Of a DNA stretch of 64,000 nt, positions 1 to 8,274 are shown one piece after another; within the stretch, counting starts at the first letter, position 1, and each line of letters opens with the position of its first letter. The stretch is from Rhodocyclaceae bacterium. Its GTDB lineage: Bacteria; Pseudomonadota; Gammaproteobacteria; Burkholderiales; CAIKXV01. The DNA is taken from NCBI GenBank assembly GCA_020248265.1, contig JADCHX010000012.1, forward strand, positions 127,394 through 191,393. The letters run 5' to 3'. Under the pieces are notes generated by a model, which saw only the letters and a list, made by a program, of their open reading frames with translations, was not told where the DNA came from and did no database searches. Position numbers and translations under genes: made by a program.

Positions 1-60
1 GCTCCGAGCAGGCTACCGCAGCCTGGCCAGAGCCCGCAACCGTGGTGGAGGCGGCGTGGC

Positions 61-66
61 TATAAT
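61..66 (+). promoter_or_regulatory. Possible -10 box before the DapA-like gene
   Basis: A perfect TATAAT lies 41 bases before the chosen ATG of the dihydrodipicolinate-synthase-like gene. No convincing -35 hexamer is seen 16-18 bases upstream, so an activator would be needed or the match is chance. Confidence 0.35.
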
Positions 67-107
67 CCGGTTCCCCTTCCGTGGCACGCGATTGCGCCGA
101 GGACCCG

Positions 108-1028
108 ATGAGCCAAGCCCCCCTTCTTACCGGCGTTCTTGCGCCGGTCATCACGCCCTTCAAGCCGGACCTCTCGCCGGATGTCGAGCGCTATGTCCGG
201 CATTGCAAATGGCTGCTCGCCAACGGCTGCAGCGGCCTGGCGATCTTCGGCACCAACAGCGAGGCGAACTCGCTCTCGCTGGACGAACGGAAGATGCTGC
301 TCGAGTCGCTGCTCGAAGCGGGCGTACCGGCATCGAAGCTGATGCCGGGCACCGGTTGCTGCGCGCTGACCGACTCGGTCGCCCTCACCCGCTTCGCCGT
401 CGAGCGCGGAGTGGCCGGTGCGCTGATGCTGCCGCCGTTCTTCTACAAGGGTGTGAGCGACGAGGGCCTGTATCGCAACTTCGCCGAAATCGCGCAGCGC
501 GTGGGCGATGCACGCCTCAAGATCTACCTGTATCACATCCCGCCGATGACGGCGGTACCGTTCTCTCTCGGGCTGGTCGAGCGCCTGCTCAAGGACTATG
601 CTGGTACCGTCGTCGGCATGAAAGACAGTGGCGGCGACTGGAAGAACATGGAAGCGATGCTCAAGGCATTCCCCGGCTTCCAGTTCTTCCCGGGCAGCGA
701 AGAGTTCCTGCTCGCAGGCATGCGCCTGGGCGCGGTCGGCACCATTACCGCCACCGCGAACATCGGGCCGGCAGCCATCGATGCGCTGTTCCGCAACTGG
801 CAGGATCCGAAGGCAGACGCGATGCAGGAAGCGATCACCGACTTCCGGCGTGCGATCACGAAGTTCCCCCAGATTCCGGCGCTCAAGCACACGACCGCCC
901 TGTACACCGGCCATTCACAATGGGCAGTGACCCGCCCGCCGCTGGTCCAGCTCGGTGAAGAGCAGGGCAGGGCGCTCGCGGCCGAACTCGAGAAGCGCGG
1001 CTTCGACATGCCCGGCATCCGCGGCTGA
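108..1028 (+). CDS. Dihydrodipicolinate synthase (DapA) family lyase, not canonical DapA
   Basis: This 306-residue protein belongs to the class I aldolase/lyase family that includes DapA, N-acetylneuraminate lyase and several sugar-acid or hydroxyproline-pathway enzymes. Visible landmarks are the FGTNSEANSL loop (residues 47-56, in place of GTTGE), the tyrosine of LYHIP (Tyr142) and the Schiff-base lysine in GMKDSGGD (Lys172). The arginine that in true DapA follows the PS motif and binds aspartate semialdehyde is a methionine here (IPPMT), which argues against lysine biosynthesis. I chose the ATG at 108, preceded by GAGG, over a GTG at 81. The GlcG/HbpS-like gene follows on the same strand. 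The substrate is unknown; a keto-acid or pyrroline-carboxylate aldolase/deaminase is possible. Confidence 0.85.
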   Translation: MSQAPLLTGVLAPVITPFKPDLSPDVERYVRHCKWLLANGCSGLAIFGTNSEANSLSLDERKMLLESLLEAGVPASKLMPGTGCCALTDSVALTRFAVERGVAGALMLPPFFYKGVSDEGLYRNFAEIAQRVGDARLKIYLYHIPPMTAVPFSLGLVERLLKDYAGTVVGMKDSGGDWKNMEAMLKAFPGFQFFPGSEEFLLAGMRLGAVGTITATANIGPAAIDALFRNWQDPKADAMQEAITDFRRAITKFPQIPALKHTTALYTGHSQWAVTRPPLVQLGEEQGRALAAELEKRGFDMPGIRG

Positions 1029-1096
1029 AAGGGCGGCTCGTCCGCACACGCCATCCGGCAACCGCCACACCAGACAGACGAAAGAGGGGAATAAAC

Positions 1097-1531
1097 ATGG
1101 CTGCACTTACGTTGAAGCAGGCAGGCATCATCGTCGACAAGGCGATCGAGAAGGCGCGCGAGATGAAGATCCCCGCACTGGGCGTGATCGTGCTCGATGC
1201 CTCGGGCCACACGGTCGCCTACAAGCGCGAAGACGGTGCAACCATGTTCCGCGAGGATATCGCCCGCGGCAAGGCCTGGGGTGCGGTCGCGATGGGCTGC
1301 TCCAGCCGTTCGCTCGCCAAGCGGGCACAAAGCAACCCGAACTTCATGATCACCCTGGCCGCGACGGCCGAGGGCAGGTTCCTCCCGCAGATGGGCGGCG
1401 TGCTGATCAAGGACGCCGCCGGCAACATCCTGGGTGCGGCCGGCGCCAGCGGGGCCAGCGGGGACCAGGACGAAGCGTGCTGCGTGTTCGGCATCGAGCA
1501 GGCAGGGCTTGTCGCGGACGCTTCCGAATAG
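1097..1531 (+). CDS. GlcG/HbpS family protein (DUF336)
   Basis: A 144-residue single-domain protein matching the GlcG/HbpS fold throughout its length (N-terminal LTLKQAGIIVDKAIEKA helix, GVIVLDASGHTVAYKREDGA, C-terminal GAAGASGASGDQDE). HbpS binds haem in Streptomyces. GlcG-like proteins are often found beside genes for hydroxy-acid or diol catabolism, where their role is poorly defined. No signal peptide is present. A strong ribosome binding site (GAGGGG) lies eight bases before the ATG. It follows the DapA-like gene by 68 bases and is probably co-transcribed with it. Confidence 0.82.
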   Translation: MAALTLKQAGIIVDKAIEKAREMKIPALGVIVLDASGHTVAYKREDGATMFREDIARGKAWGAVAMGCSSRSLAKRAQSNPNFMITLAATAEGRFLPQMGGVLIKDAAGNILGAAGASGASGDQDEACCVFGIEQAGLVADASE

Positions 1532-1540
1532 GATGCTTCG

Positions 1541-1574
1541 ATGGTTCCGGAGCCCGCGAGGGCTGCGGGACCAT
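1541..1574. terminator. Imperfect hairpin between convergent genes
   Basis: ATGGT...ACCAT and AGCCC...GGGCT pair around a small loop, with internal mismatches, in the 49-base gap between the convergent GlcG-like and Bug genes. No U-tract follows on either strand, so termination would be weak or factor-dependent. Confidence 0.35.
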
Positions 1575-1580
1575 CTGCTC

Positions 1581-2585
1581 TCAATCGGCGCGGATGTTCG
1601 CCTCGCGTGCGATCTTCGCGAAGCGCTCGAGGTCGACCGCGATCCGCTTGCGGAAGTCTTCCGGCGTGCTGCCGATCGGCACCGTGCCGTCGCCCTGCAA
1701 CCGCTCCAGCACGTCGGGCATGCGCAGCGCACCGGTGTACTCCGCGTGCATCCGGGTGACCAGTTCCTTCGAAGCCTTCGGCGGCAGCAGCAGGCCGAAC
1801 CAGGTGCCGATGTCGAAGCCCGGGTAGCCGCTTTCGGCGATCGTGGGCAGGTCAGGCAGGACGGCCGAGCGCTTGGCGGTGGTCATCGCGATCGGCCGCA
1901 GCTTGCCACCCTTGATATGGCCGATGGCCGCGTTGATCGGCGAGGAGAACAGCTGCGCTTCGCCAGCGATGACCGCAGCCAGCGCCGGGCCGGCGCCCTT
2001 GTACGGCAGGTGCACGGTGCGGATCCCCGCAGCACGGTCGAGCATCTCGCCGGAGAAGTGGCTGCCGGCGCCGATGCCCGAGGATGCGTAGTTGAGCGAG
2101 CGGGTGCGCGCCAGCGTCACCAGCTCCTTCAGGTTGTTGGCCGGCACCGTCGGGTTCACCACCAGCACATGCGGCACTTCGGCGATCAGCGACACGGGGC
2201 TGAAGTCGACCAGTGTGCGATAGGGCAGTTTCTCCTGGATCGCGGGCGCAATCACCGCGCTGGTCGACTGCGTGAGGATGGACGTATAGCCGTCGGGTGC
2301 CGAGCGAGAGGTGATGTCCATCGCGATCGTGCCGGCGGCGCCGGGACGGTTGTCGATCACCACCGGCTGCCCGAACCGCTCGCTCAGCCGGGGCGTGAGC
2401 ACCCGTGCGAGCGTGTCCGCGCCGCCGCCCGGCGAGGCCGGGATCAGCAGGCGTATCGGCCGTGCAGGCCAGCCGTCGCCCGACTTCTGCGCGAGTGCCG
2501 CAGGTATGCCGGCAAGGGTAGCGGCGGACAGTAGAACAAGGGCGCAGGCGCGGGGCGCGCAGCCAGCTGTGGCGAAGCGGGTCAT
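1581..2585 (-). CDS. Bug/TctC-family tripartite tricarboxylate transporter substrate-binding protein
   Basis: A 334-residue periplasmic binding protein. Residues 1-32 form a signal peptide ending at ALA-Q. The mature start WPARPIRLLIPASPGGGADTL is the family hallmark that forms the first carboxylate-binding loop, and LPYKGAGPALAAVIAGE is the second. Family members bind small carboxylates or aromatic acids for uptake by TctAB or for sensing. No tctA or tctB gene is nearby, so this is an orphan receptor. The ATG at 2585 has a good AGGAG site; an upstream in-frame start at 2684 would put a non-signal extension in front and is rejected. It sits downstream of the aconitase-X genes, which suggests it takes up their substrate. 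Confidence 0.9.
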   Translation of the reverse strand: MTRFATAGCAPRACALVLLSAATLAGIPAALAQKSGDGWPARPIRLLIPASPGGGADTLARVLTPRLSERFGQPVVIDNRPGAAGTIAMDITSRSAPDGYTSILTQSTSAVIAPAIQEKLPYRTLVDFSPVSLIAEVPHVLVVNPTVPANNLKELVTLARTRSLNYASSGIGAGSHFSGEMLDRAAGIRTVHLPYKGAGPALAAVIAGEAQLFSSPINAAIGHIKGGKLRPIAMTTAKRSAVLPDLPTIAESGYPGFDIGTWFGLLLPPKASKELVTRMHAEYTGALRMPDVLERLQGDGTVPIGSTPEDFRKRIAVDLERFAKIAREANIRAD

Positions 2586-2715
2586 CGTGGACTCCTGGAA
2601 CATTCCGGGCGGCGATGCGTGCCACCACCCTGTAGATATCGCGAGATTGTACCCGCCGCCCCGTTTCCTGACAGTTGCTGTCACGAGATCTGATCGTCCC
2701 GCGCCGGCAGGCAGG

Positions 2716-3153
2716 TCAGGGTGCCCGCTCCAGCAGTTCGATCACCCGCCGCGCGGGATCCACGCGCACCCGGTCTCCGGTGCGGATCACCGCCAGCGGA
2801 TCCGGCGACCAGCCCTCGGTGATCGCGATGTCGGCAAAGATCGCGCCCTGCACCATGACCGGGTTCGTCACGCCGAAGACGAACGCCTTCGGCGCGATAC
2901 CCTTGCCCTTGATGTCATGAAACGCCCATCCGGCAGCAATGCCACCCTTGGCGGTCGGAAAGAACAGGACCTTGTCCCGGATGCTGACGCCTTCGAGCTT
3001 GTGGCCGGGCTTCGAGATCACCCCGGTCCAGCGGTCCAGGTCGTAGCGCGGGCTGAAGCCCTCGGTCGAGATCACCGCCTCGCCTTCGACGACTGGCCCG
3101 GCCGCACGGTCGACGGCGATGGTCAGCAGCACCGGCTTCACGCTTGCAGTCAT
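2716..3153 (-). CDS. Aconitase X small (swivelling) subunit, DUF126
   Basis: This 145-residue protein corresponds to the AcnX swivelling domain (DUF126), about 130-145 residues long when encoded separately. Features include an EGFSPRYDLDRWTGVISKPG segment and the serine-free VLFFPTAKGG loop. It pairs with the catalytic subunit encoded immediately upstream; their coding regions overlap by four bases (ATGA), indicating translational coupling. Characterised AcnX enzymes are cis-3-hydroxy-L-proline dehydratases in bacteria and mevalonate-5-phosphate dehydratases in archaea. The sequence alone does not show which substrate is used here. Confidence 0.85.
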   Translation of the reverse strand: MTASVKPVLLTIAVDRAAGPVVEGEAVISTEGFSPRYDLDRWTGVISKPGHKLEGVSIRDKVLFFPTAKGGIAAGWAFHDIKGKGIAPKAFVFGVTNPVMVQGAIFADIAITEGWSPDPLAVIRTGDRVRVDPARRVIELLERAP

Positions 3154-4406
3154 TTCACGGCTCCGGTCAGGGCGGTCTCGATGCAGTCCTCGGTGCGGCG
3201 CAGGATCGTGTTGAAACGGTGCGCGGTGATCGTGTTCACCAGTTTTGCAGAGTTGGTCACCAGGCTGCTCCAGCCCATGCGCTGTTTCATCGGGGTCAGG
3301 TCCTGCAGGATGTAGAAGCAGACGCCTTCCAGCACGATACCGCCCGCAGCCTCGATCCGTTCGATGTAGCCCAGTTCGGAGGCACTGCGCTTCATTGCGT
3401 TGCTGGTCGTCACGAAGAGCTTCGAACCCGGAGCGACCTTCTTTCCGTCCAGCAGTTCCGAGATGCGCTTGAGTTCGAACAACGACAGTTGCGGCGCGGA
3501 GAACACCACCAGGTTGCAGCGGCCGTCCTTCACATCGTATCCGGCGTAGACCCGATCGATGTCCGCGCGGGTGATGCGCATGCGGTCTGTCGGCATGTTT
3601 CCCCCGAGCGCGGCCTCGACCGAGGGTGCTTCCGGCGTTACCCCGACCATGTGGAACATCGCATGCGAGCCATAGCTGGCAAGCGACGCACCCAGGTGCT
3701 TGAGCTCGTCCGCGGTCGGGGCTCGGCGCAGCGGCGTACCGCCCGGCCCGGAGAAAACCGGTACCGCGTAATAGCTCTGATGCGGCTCGCCGACGAGCCG
3801 CCCGATCGCGCCCCAGTCAGCGTGGTCTGTCGGATCGACGTCGAGCTCGACCGTGAAGTTGCCGCGCCGGACCGCATCGAGGTGGAAGCCGTACTCGGGG
3901 GTGCGGCCGGTGATCGCGCTGGCCAGTGCGGACGGACCGCCCTCGAAATTGGTGCGCGCACCGAACACCGAGTTGGCGTAGATCACCGTTCCGGTGTCGC
4001 CCCAGGCCACGTGCTCGCCCAGGTGCGGCTGGTAAAGCGTCTGATAGTTGATGCAGGTGTCGGCGGTGATCACGTTCATCTGCCGCAGGTGCGCGATGAT
4101 CTGCCGCTCCTTCTCGACTTCGTCCTCTACCTGCCCGAGTTGCTTCACATGGCCGAAGTCCACGCAGCGCGCATTGGTGGTGATGCCCACCGCGCAGTGG
4201 GTGCCGGCCTCGGCCATCTGCTTCAGGCGCGACAGACCGGCGTCTCCCATTACCTCGATGTCGCCCATCATGTGGGCGTTGCTGATCGGCACGAAGCGCT
4301 TCGCGCCGAAGAACGTACCGACCGCGACCTGGAAGTCGATCGCCTCCTTGACCGCCACGCCGCGCTCGCCGCGCTGCATCGCCTGCTCTTCGTCGTTCAG
4401 TTGCAT
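3150..4406 (-). CDS. Aconitase X catalytic subunit (DUF521), hydroxy-acid dehydratase
   Basis: A 418-residue catalytic subunit of the two-subunit AcnX type. It shows the family core: GTHCAVGITTNARCVDFGH (Cys71, Cys81), TADTCINYQ (Cys118), and the strongly conserved YANSVFGARTNFEGGPSA segment (residues 143-160). Cysteines of this family bind an iron-sulfur cluster or a mononuclear metal. Expected chemistry is dehydration of a hydroxy acid or hydroxyproline. Its neighbours are a deacylase, a Gfo/Idh dehydrogenase and an amidase upstream, all on the same strand. The small subunit follows with a four-base overlap. Confidence 0.87.
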   Translation of the reverse strand: MQLNDEEQAMQRGERGVAVKEAIDFQVAVGTFFGAKRFVPISNAHMMGDIEVMGDAGLSRLKQMAEAGTHCAVGITTNARCVDFGHVKQLGQVEDEVEKERQIIAHLRQMNVITADTCINYQTLYQPHLGEHVAWGDTGTVIYANSVFGARTNFEGGPSALASAITGRTPEYGFHLDAVRRGNFTVELDVDPTDHADWGAIGRLVGEPHQSYYAVPVFSGPGGTPLRRAPTADELKHLGASLASYGSHAMFHMVGVTPEAPSVEAALGGNMPTDRMRITRADIDRVYAGYDVKDGRCNLVVFSAPQLSLFELKRISELLDGKKVAPGSKLFVTTSNAMKRSASELGYIERIEAAGGIVLEGVCFYILQDLTPMKQRMGWSSLVTNSAKLVNTITAHRFNTILRRTEDCIETALTGAVK

Positions 4407-4445
4407 GGCTTACCCCCCATGGTGCCGCGCGCAGAGTGCGAGCGG

Positions 4446-5459
4446 TCAGGACAGCTGCTGACTCTTGGCCGCCTCGGCCAACGCGAACGCCTGGGTGCCG
4501 GCGCTCACCGTGCCGCTGTAGCGCGAGAAGAACAGGAAGCCGTCGAACGGTGCCTTGATCTCTTCCAGCACCGCATAGCTGTAGAGGTCGATCACCCGAC
4601 CGAGCAGCGTCCCTGCCGCGATCGGCCGCCCGATCTCCTCCGGCCGCTCGAACAGCGACTCCAGGTAGCCGCTGTTGTGCGGGCGCAGTTCGCGCCGCGC
4701 CACCAGGTCGAAGTGGATCTGCTTCACCGGCGGCACGGGTGCGTCGAACAGTCCCAGATGCGCCGCCAGGCGGTTGAGCCCGTCCATCGACTGTTTTGTG
4801 TAGGTGGCGGTGCTGTCCGGTCCGAGGAAGGTGCCACCGACCTCCGGGTTGCAACTGGGGATACCGCGCTTCGTGGTCACGTAGTGCGCGGAGGTGCCGC
4901 TCAGGTCATTCTCGTGCACGAACGGCTGGCCGAACGCGCGTGCCATCTCGAAGCAGCGCTGCTTCACCTCGGCCGGTGCCTTGCCGTTGTAGTCGACCCG
5001 CCCCTGTAGCCTTCCGCCGGTTCCGCCAGCGTGGAAATCGCAGTGGAAGTCGATGTGGTCGAGCACCTGCTCGGTAATGACCGCAGCGATCATCTGCGTC
5101 GTGTTGCCGCGGGCGTTGCCGGGGAATGCCTCGTGCAGGTCCGTGCGGCCATGCGGCTCGGGCGTAAGCCGCTGGCAGGCGGCCGTGGCCAGAGGGTTGG
5201 CCACCGACACCACCACGATACGGCCGCAGAGCTTCGAGGTATCGAAGCCCGCCAGCCACTGCCGGATCACCATCGTCGGCAAGAACTCGTCGCCGTGCTG
5301 GTTGGTGATGATGCCCAGCGTCGGGCCGGCCTTCGCCCCGGTCACCACGTGCAACGGCACGGTGAGCTCGGCACCGTTGAGCATGGTGGTCACGGGCAGG
5401 CGCCGGAAACTGCGGCCTTCGGGTTCGCTTGCCCAGGCGGGCGACGGTGCAGCGCTCAT
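4446..5459 (-). CDS. Succinylglutamate desuccinylase/aspartoacylase (AstE/AspA) family deacylase
   Basis: A 337-residue zinc-dependent deacylase or carboxypeptidase-like enzyme. The zinc-binding HxxE is at His55-Glu58 (NQHGDE) and the third ligand is probably His143 in CDFHAGG. Family members hydrolyse N-acyl amino acids or related amides; some (such as DoeB) deacetylate compatible-solute derivatives. The start at 5459 overlaps the stop of the upstream Gfo/Idh dehydrogenase by four bases, so the two are coupled. Given the neighbours, it may release an amino or hydroxy acid that the aconitase-X enzyme then dehydrates; this is inference. Confidence 0.83.
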   Translation of the reverse strand: MSAAPSPAWASEPEGRSFRRLPVTTMLNGAELTVPLHVVTGAKAGPTLGIITNQHGDEFLPTMVIRQWLAGFDTSKLCGRIVVVSVANPLATAACQRLTPEPHGRTDLHEAFPGNARGNTTQMIAAVITEQVLDHIDFHCDFHAGGTGGRLQGRVDYNGKAPAEVKQRCFEMARAFGQPFVHENDLSGTSAHYVTTKRGIPSCNPEVGGTFLGPDSTATYTKQSMDGLNRLAAHLGLFDAPVPPVKQIHFDLVARRELRPHNSGYLESLFERPEEIGRPIAAGTLLGRVIDLYSYAVLEEIKAPFDGFLFFSRYSGTVSAGTQAFALAEAAKSQQLS

Positions 5460-6445
5460 TGTTCCACCTTCACCGGCAGGTCGGACTCTATCGACTTCAG
5501 GATGGCCTCGAGGCCGCACACGCCGGCCACGATGTCCTCGACCGGCATCACGTAGGGCTGGCCAGCCTCGATCGCACGGGCGAACGCCTCCAGTTCCAGC
5601 TTCTCGGTGCGCTCGGCGGTGAACTTGCGGACCTCGCGTGGCTGGTCGATCATCTGCAGCGTCATGTCCCAGGTCGGCAGGTGCTCGATCGCGCCGACCT
5701 CGACCATGCCCTTGGTGCCGAAGAACTGCATGCGCCAGCATTCGGCACTGGCCAGCACCATGCCCAGGTAGGCAGTGACGCCGCTGCGGAAGCGGTAGAG
5801 CACCGAGGTGGTGTCGTCGACGCCACGGTCGAGCACCTGGCGGAAGCTCTGCGCGTAGACCTGCTCGATCGGGCCAGCCAGGAAGATCATCGCGTCCATG
5901 TTGTGGACGCCGCGGCCGGTGAGGCCGCCGCCGGGGCTCTCGGTGCGATCGGGACGCCAATGGTCGGGCGCATAGCGGAACACGCTGGGCCCGTTGAAGT
6001 TGCCTTCGATGTGCAGCAGCTGGCCGAGCGTGCCGTCCTGGAACATGCGCCGGATCTCGAGCATCGCCGGCTGGAAGCGCCAGTTGAAGCCCAGCGACAG
6101 CGTGACCCCGCCCGCCTTGCAGGCCTCGATCGCGACCAGCGCGTCCTTCTTGTTCAGCGTGAACGGCTTCTCGACGAACACATGCTTGCCGGCCTTCGCG
6201 GCACGGGTGATCACGTCGACATGGCTCTTGTGCGGCGTGGTGATCACCACCGCGTCGACGTTCGGATCGTTCAGCACGGCATCGAGGTCGCCATGCAGCG
6301 CGAAGCCGTGCTCGTCCGCGAAGGCCTGTGCCTTGGCTGGGGTGCGCGTCGCGCCGGCGACGAACCGGATCCGGGTGCTGCCGCTGGCGCAGGTGACCAT
6401 GTTCTGGCCCCAGCGGCCGAGGCCGATGATGGCGGCTCGTATCAT
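5456..6445 (-). CDS. Gfo/Idh/MocA family oxidoreductase
   Basis: A 329-residue NAD(P)-dependent oxidoreductase. The N-terminal Rossmann motif is IIGLGRWGQNMV (residues 6-17) and the family EKP motif is at Glu92-Lys93-Pro94. The C-terminal alpha/beta domain includes GRGVHNMDAM with the usual catalytic-region histidine. The family oxidises sugars, inositols and cyclic hydroxy acids, or reduces imines and biliverdin. It is the first gene of a tight run with the deacylase and the aconitase-X pair, 75 bases downstream of the amidase. The substrate cannot be assigned. Confidence 0.87.
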   Translation of the reverse strand: MIRAAIIGLGRWGQNMVTCASGSTRIRFVAGATRTPAKAQAFADEHGFALHGDLDAVLNDPNVDAVVITTPHKSHVDVITRAAKAGKHVFVEKPFTLNKKDALVAIEACKAGGVTLSLGFNWRFQPAMLEIRRMFQDGTLGQLLHIEGNFNGPSVFRYAPDHWRPDRTESPGGGLTGRGVHNMDAMIFLAGPIEQVYAQSFRQVLDRGVDDTTSVLYRFRSGVTAYLGMVLASAECWRMQFFGTKGMVEVGAIEHLPTWDMTLQMIDQPREVRKFTAERTEKLELEAFARAIEAGQPYVMPVEDIVAGVCGLEAILKSIESDLPVKVEQ

Positions 6446-6520
6446 TTGCGTGTTTCCTTCAGGCGGGGCGGGCGCAGGCGCGCCCGGGATGGCGGAGACG
6501 TGTCGCGCGGACGTGGCTTG

Positions 6521-8206
6521 TCAACGGCGCGCGCGCGAAAGGATGGGGTCGGGGAACTGGAAGACGTTGGCTGGGGACTCCTCGAAGCCGTGGTCGCCCT
6601 TCAGACGAGCGACCATCTCGAGCGCGAACGGGGCAGCACGGTAGAGCAGGATGCGCTGCGAATCGTTCAACCGCAGCCCGGCCCGCTCGGCCATTGTGTC
6701 GCACAGCGCGCGCGTCTTCGCATCGGTGTCCGGGGCATCGGTCGGCACCGGGATCGCCGCCAGCGTCGGCTGTGCTGCGCCCGGCACGAGCGTCGGTTCG
6801 CGCCGATGGAAGTCGGTCGCCAGCTGGAATGCATGACCCACGCGCAGCACGGTGGATTCATCGAACGGGCGGCCGATCACCTGCATGCCCAGCGGCAGGC
6901 CGCTGGCCGAGAAGCCGCTGCACACCACGAGCGCAGGACCGGCGGCGACGTTCGATGGCGTGAACAGGTTCGGCTTCTTCCAGAAGTTGAGCGGATCGTG
7001 GTGGTCCAGGCGCGGCGCCGCGCCCTGGCCGACGGTGAGCAGCACATCGTAGCGGTCGAACACCTCGGCCATCTGCGACACCGTGCGCCGGTGCTCGCGC
7101 GTGGCCCGGAAGTAGTCGCTGGCCGAGAAAAGGCAGGCCGGCAGCGCACGCTGAAGGAAGTCCCAGCCGAAGTCGCCTGGCCGCTCCTGCAGCGCCTTGA
7201 GGTGGATGGTGAAGATCTCGGTCTCGGCGATGATCACCTTGATGTCGAACGATTCCTTCAGCGGACGAACCCGTGCGTCCTCGACGATCGCGCCCAGGCC
7301 GCGCAGCACGCCGATGGCATCGTCCAGCGCCGCCACCACGTCGGCCGGTGCCGGCTGGTCTTCTTCCCAGTAGTGGCGCAGCACGCCGATGCGCACGCCC
7401 TTGAGGTCGGAGGTCAGTGCCGCCCGGTAGTCCGGGATACTGCAGCGCACGGAGCCGCTGTCGGCCGGATCGAACCCTGCGATCGCCTGCAGCAGGATGG
7501 CGCAATCCTCGACCGAGCGTGCCATCGGACCGCAATGGTCGAACGAGAACGAGTTCGGAATCACCCCGGCGCGCGACACCAGGCCGAACGTGGGCATCAG
7601 GCCGGATACGCCGCACCACGAAGCAGGGCCGCGAATCGAGCCACCGGTGTCCGAACCGAGCGCTGCCGGCACGAAGCCGGCAGCCAGGGCCGCCCCGGAC
7701 CCGCTGCTCGAGCCGCCGGTGAAGCACGCGGTATTCCACGGATTGCGCGCTGGCGGCCAGGGCAGGTCGAACGACGGCCCGCCATGCGCGAACTCATGCG
7801 TGGCCAGTTTCCCCAGCAGCGTCGCGCCCGCTTCATAGAGCTTGCGCGTCGTGGTCGAGTCCTGGGCGGGGATGCGATCGATGCACACGCGCGAATGGCC
7901 AGAGGTGAGGATGCCGGCAGTGTCGTAGATGTCCTTCAGCGCGAAGGGCACGCCGTGCAGCGGACCCTTCCAGCGCCCGGCGGCGATATCGGCATCGGCG
8001 GCACGGGCCTGCTCGAGCGCCAGCGTGGAGGTGGGTGTGATGAACGCATTGATCTGTGGCTCGAGGGTATCGATGCGCTGCACCAGGGTCTGGGTGTATT
8101 CCACCGCGGACAGCCGCTTCGCCTGAATCAACGACGAGACTTCGGCGATCGACAGCCGATGCAGGGAGGACAGGGCCTGACTGGGCACGGTGGGAACTGA
8201 GGACAT
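6521..8206 (-). CDS. Amidase signature family hydrolase
   Basis: This 561-residue protein carries the full amidase signature. The catalytic lysine is Lys91 (VPFALKDIYDTAG), the cis-serine lies in GGSSSGSG (about residues 166-168) and the nucleophile is Ser190 in DTGGSIRGPA. It is longer than bacterial acetamidases (about 450-500) and has a C-terminal extension of some 80 residues, resembling aspartyl-tRNA amidotransferase-A-like catabolic amidases. No signal peptide is seen. The ATG at 8206 was preferred to an upstream frame extension. It probably initiates the run leading into the Gfo/Idh, deacylase and aconitase-X genes. The natural amide is unknown. Confidence 0.88.
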   Translation of the reverse strand: MSSVPTVPSQALSSLHRLSIAEVSSLIQAKRLSAVEYTQTLVQRIDTLEPQINAFITPTSTLALEQARAADADIAAGRWKGPLHGVPFALKDIYDTAGILTSGHSRVCIDRIPAQDSTTTRKLYEAGATLLGKLATHEFAHGGPSFDLPWPPARNPWNTACFTGGSSSGSGAALAAGFVPAALGSDTGGSIRGPASWCGVSGLMPTFGLVSRAGVIPNSFSFDHCGPMARSVEDCAILLQAIAGFDPADSGSVRCSIPDYRAALTSDLKGVRIGVLRHYWEEDQPAPADVVAALDDAIGVLRGLGAIVEDARVRPLKESFDIKVIIAETEIFTIHLKALQERPGDFGWDFLQRALPACLFSASDYFRATREHRRTVSQMAEVFDRYDVLLTVGQGAAPRLDHHDPLNFWKKPNLFTPSNVAAGPALVVCSGFSASGLPLGMQVIGRPFDESTVLRVGHAFQLATDFHRREPTLVPGAAQPTLAAIPVPTDAPDTDAKTRALCDTMAERAGLRLNDSQRILLYRAAPFALEMVARLKGDHGFEESPANVFQFPDPILSRARR

Positions 8207-8274
8207 GCGCACCTCGAGCGGATCGGAAAGGCGGATTATCCCGCGTCCGGGCAATGGCTGCTGGCGCGCTCGCC

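Noticed and set aside
56..958. Open frame of 300 residues in another frame of the DapA-like gene
   Set aside because: It overlaps the real gene almost fully and is Arg/Pro-rich without a domain.
3144..5009. Open frame of 621 residues on the plus strand, opposite the AcnX and deacylase genes
   Set aside because: It lies antisense to genes with clear family motifs and its sequence is His/Arg/Gln-rich without any recognisable domain, a normal artefact of high G+C.
5429..8200. Open frame of 923 residues on the plus strand
   Set aside because: It is antisense to the Gfo/Idh and amidase genes, and has no family motif. Same high G+C artefact.
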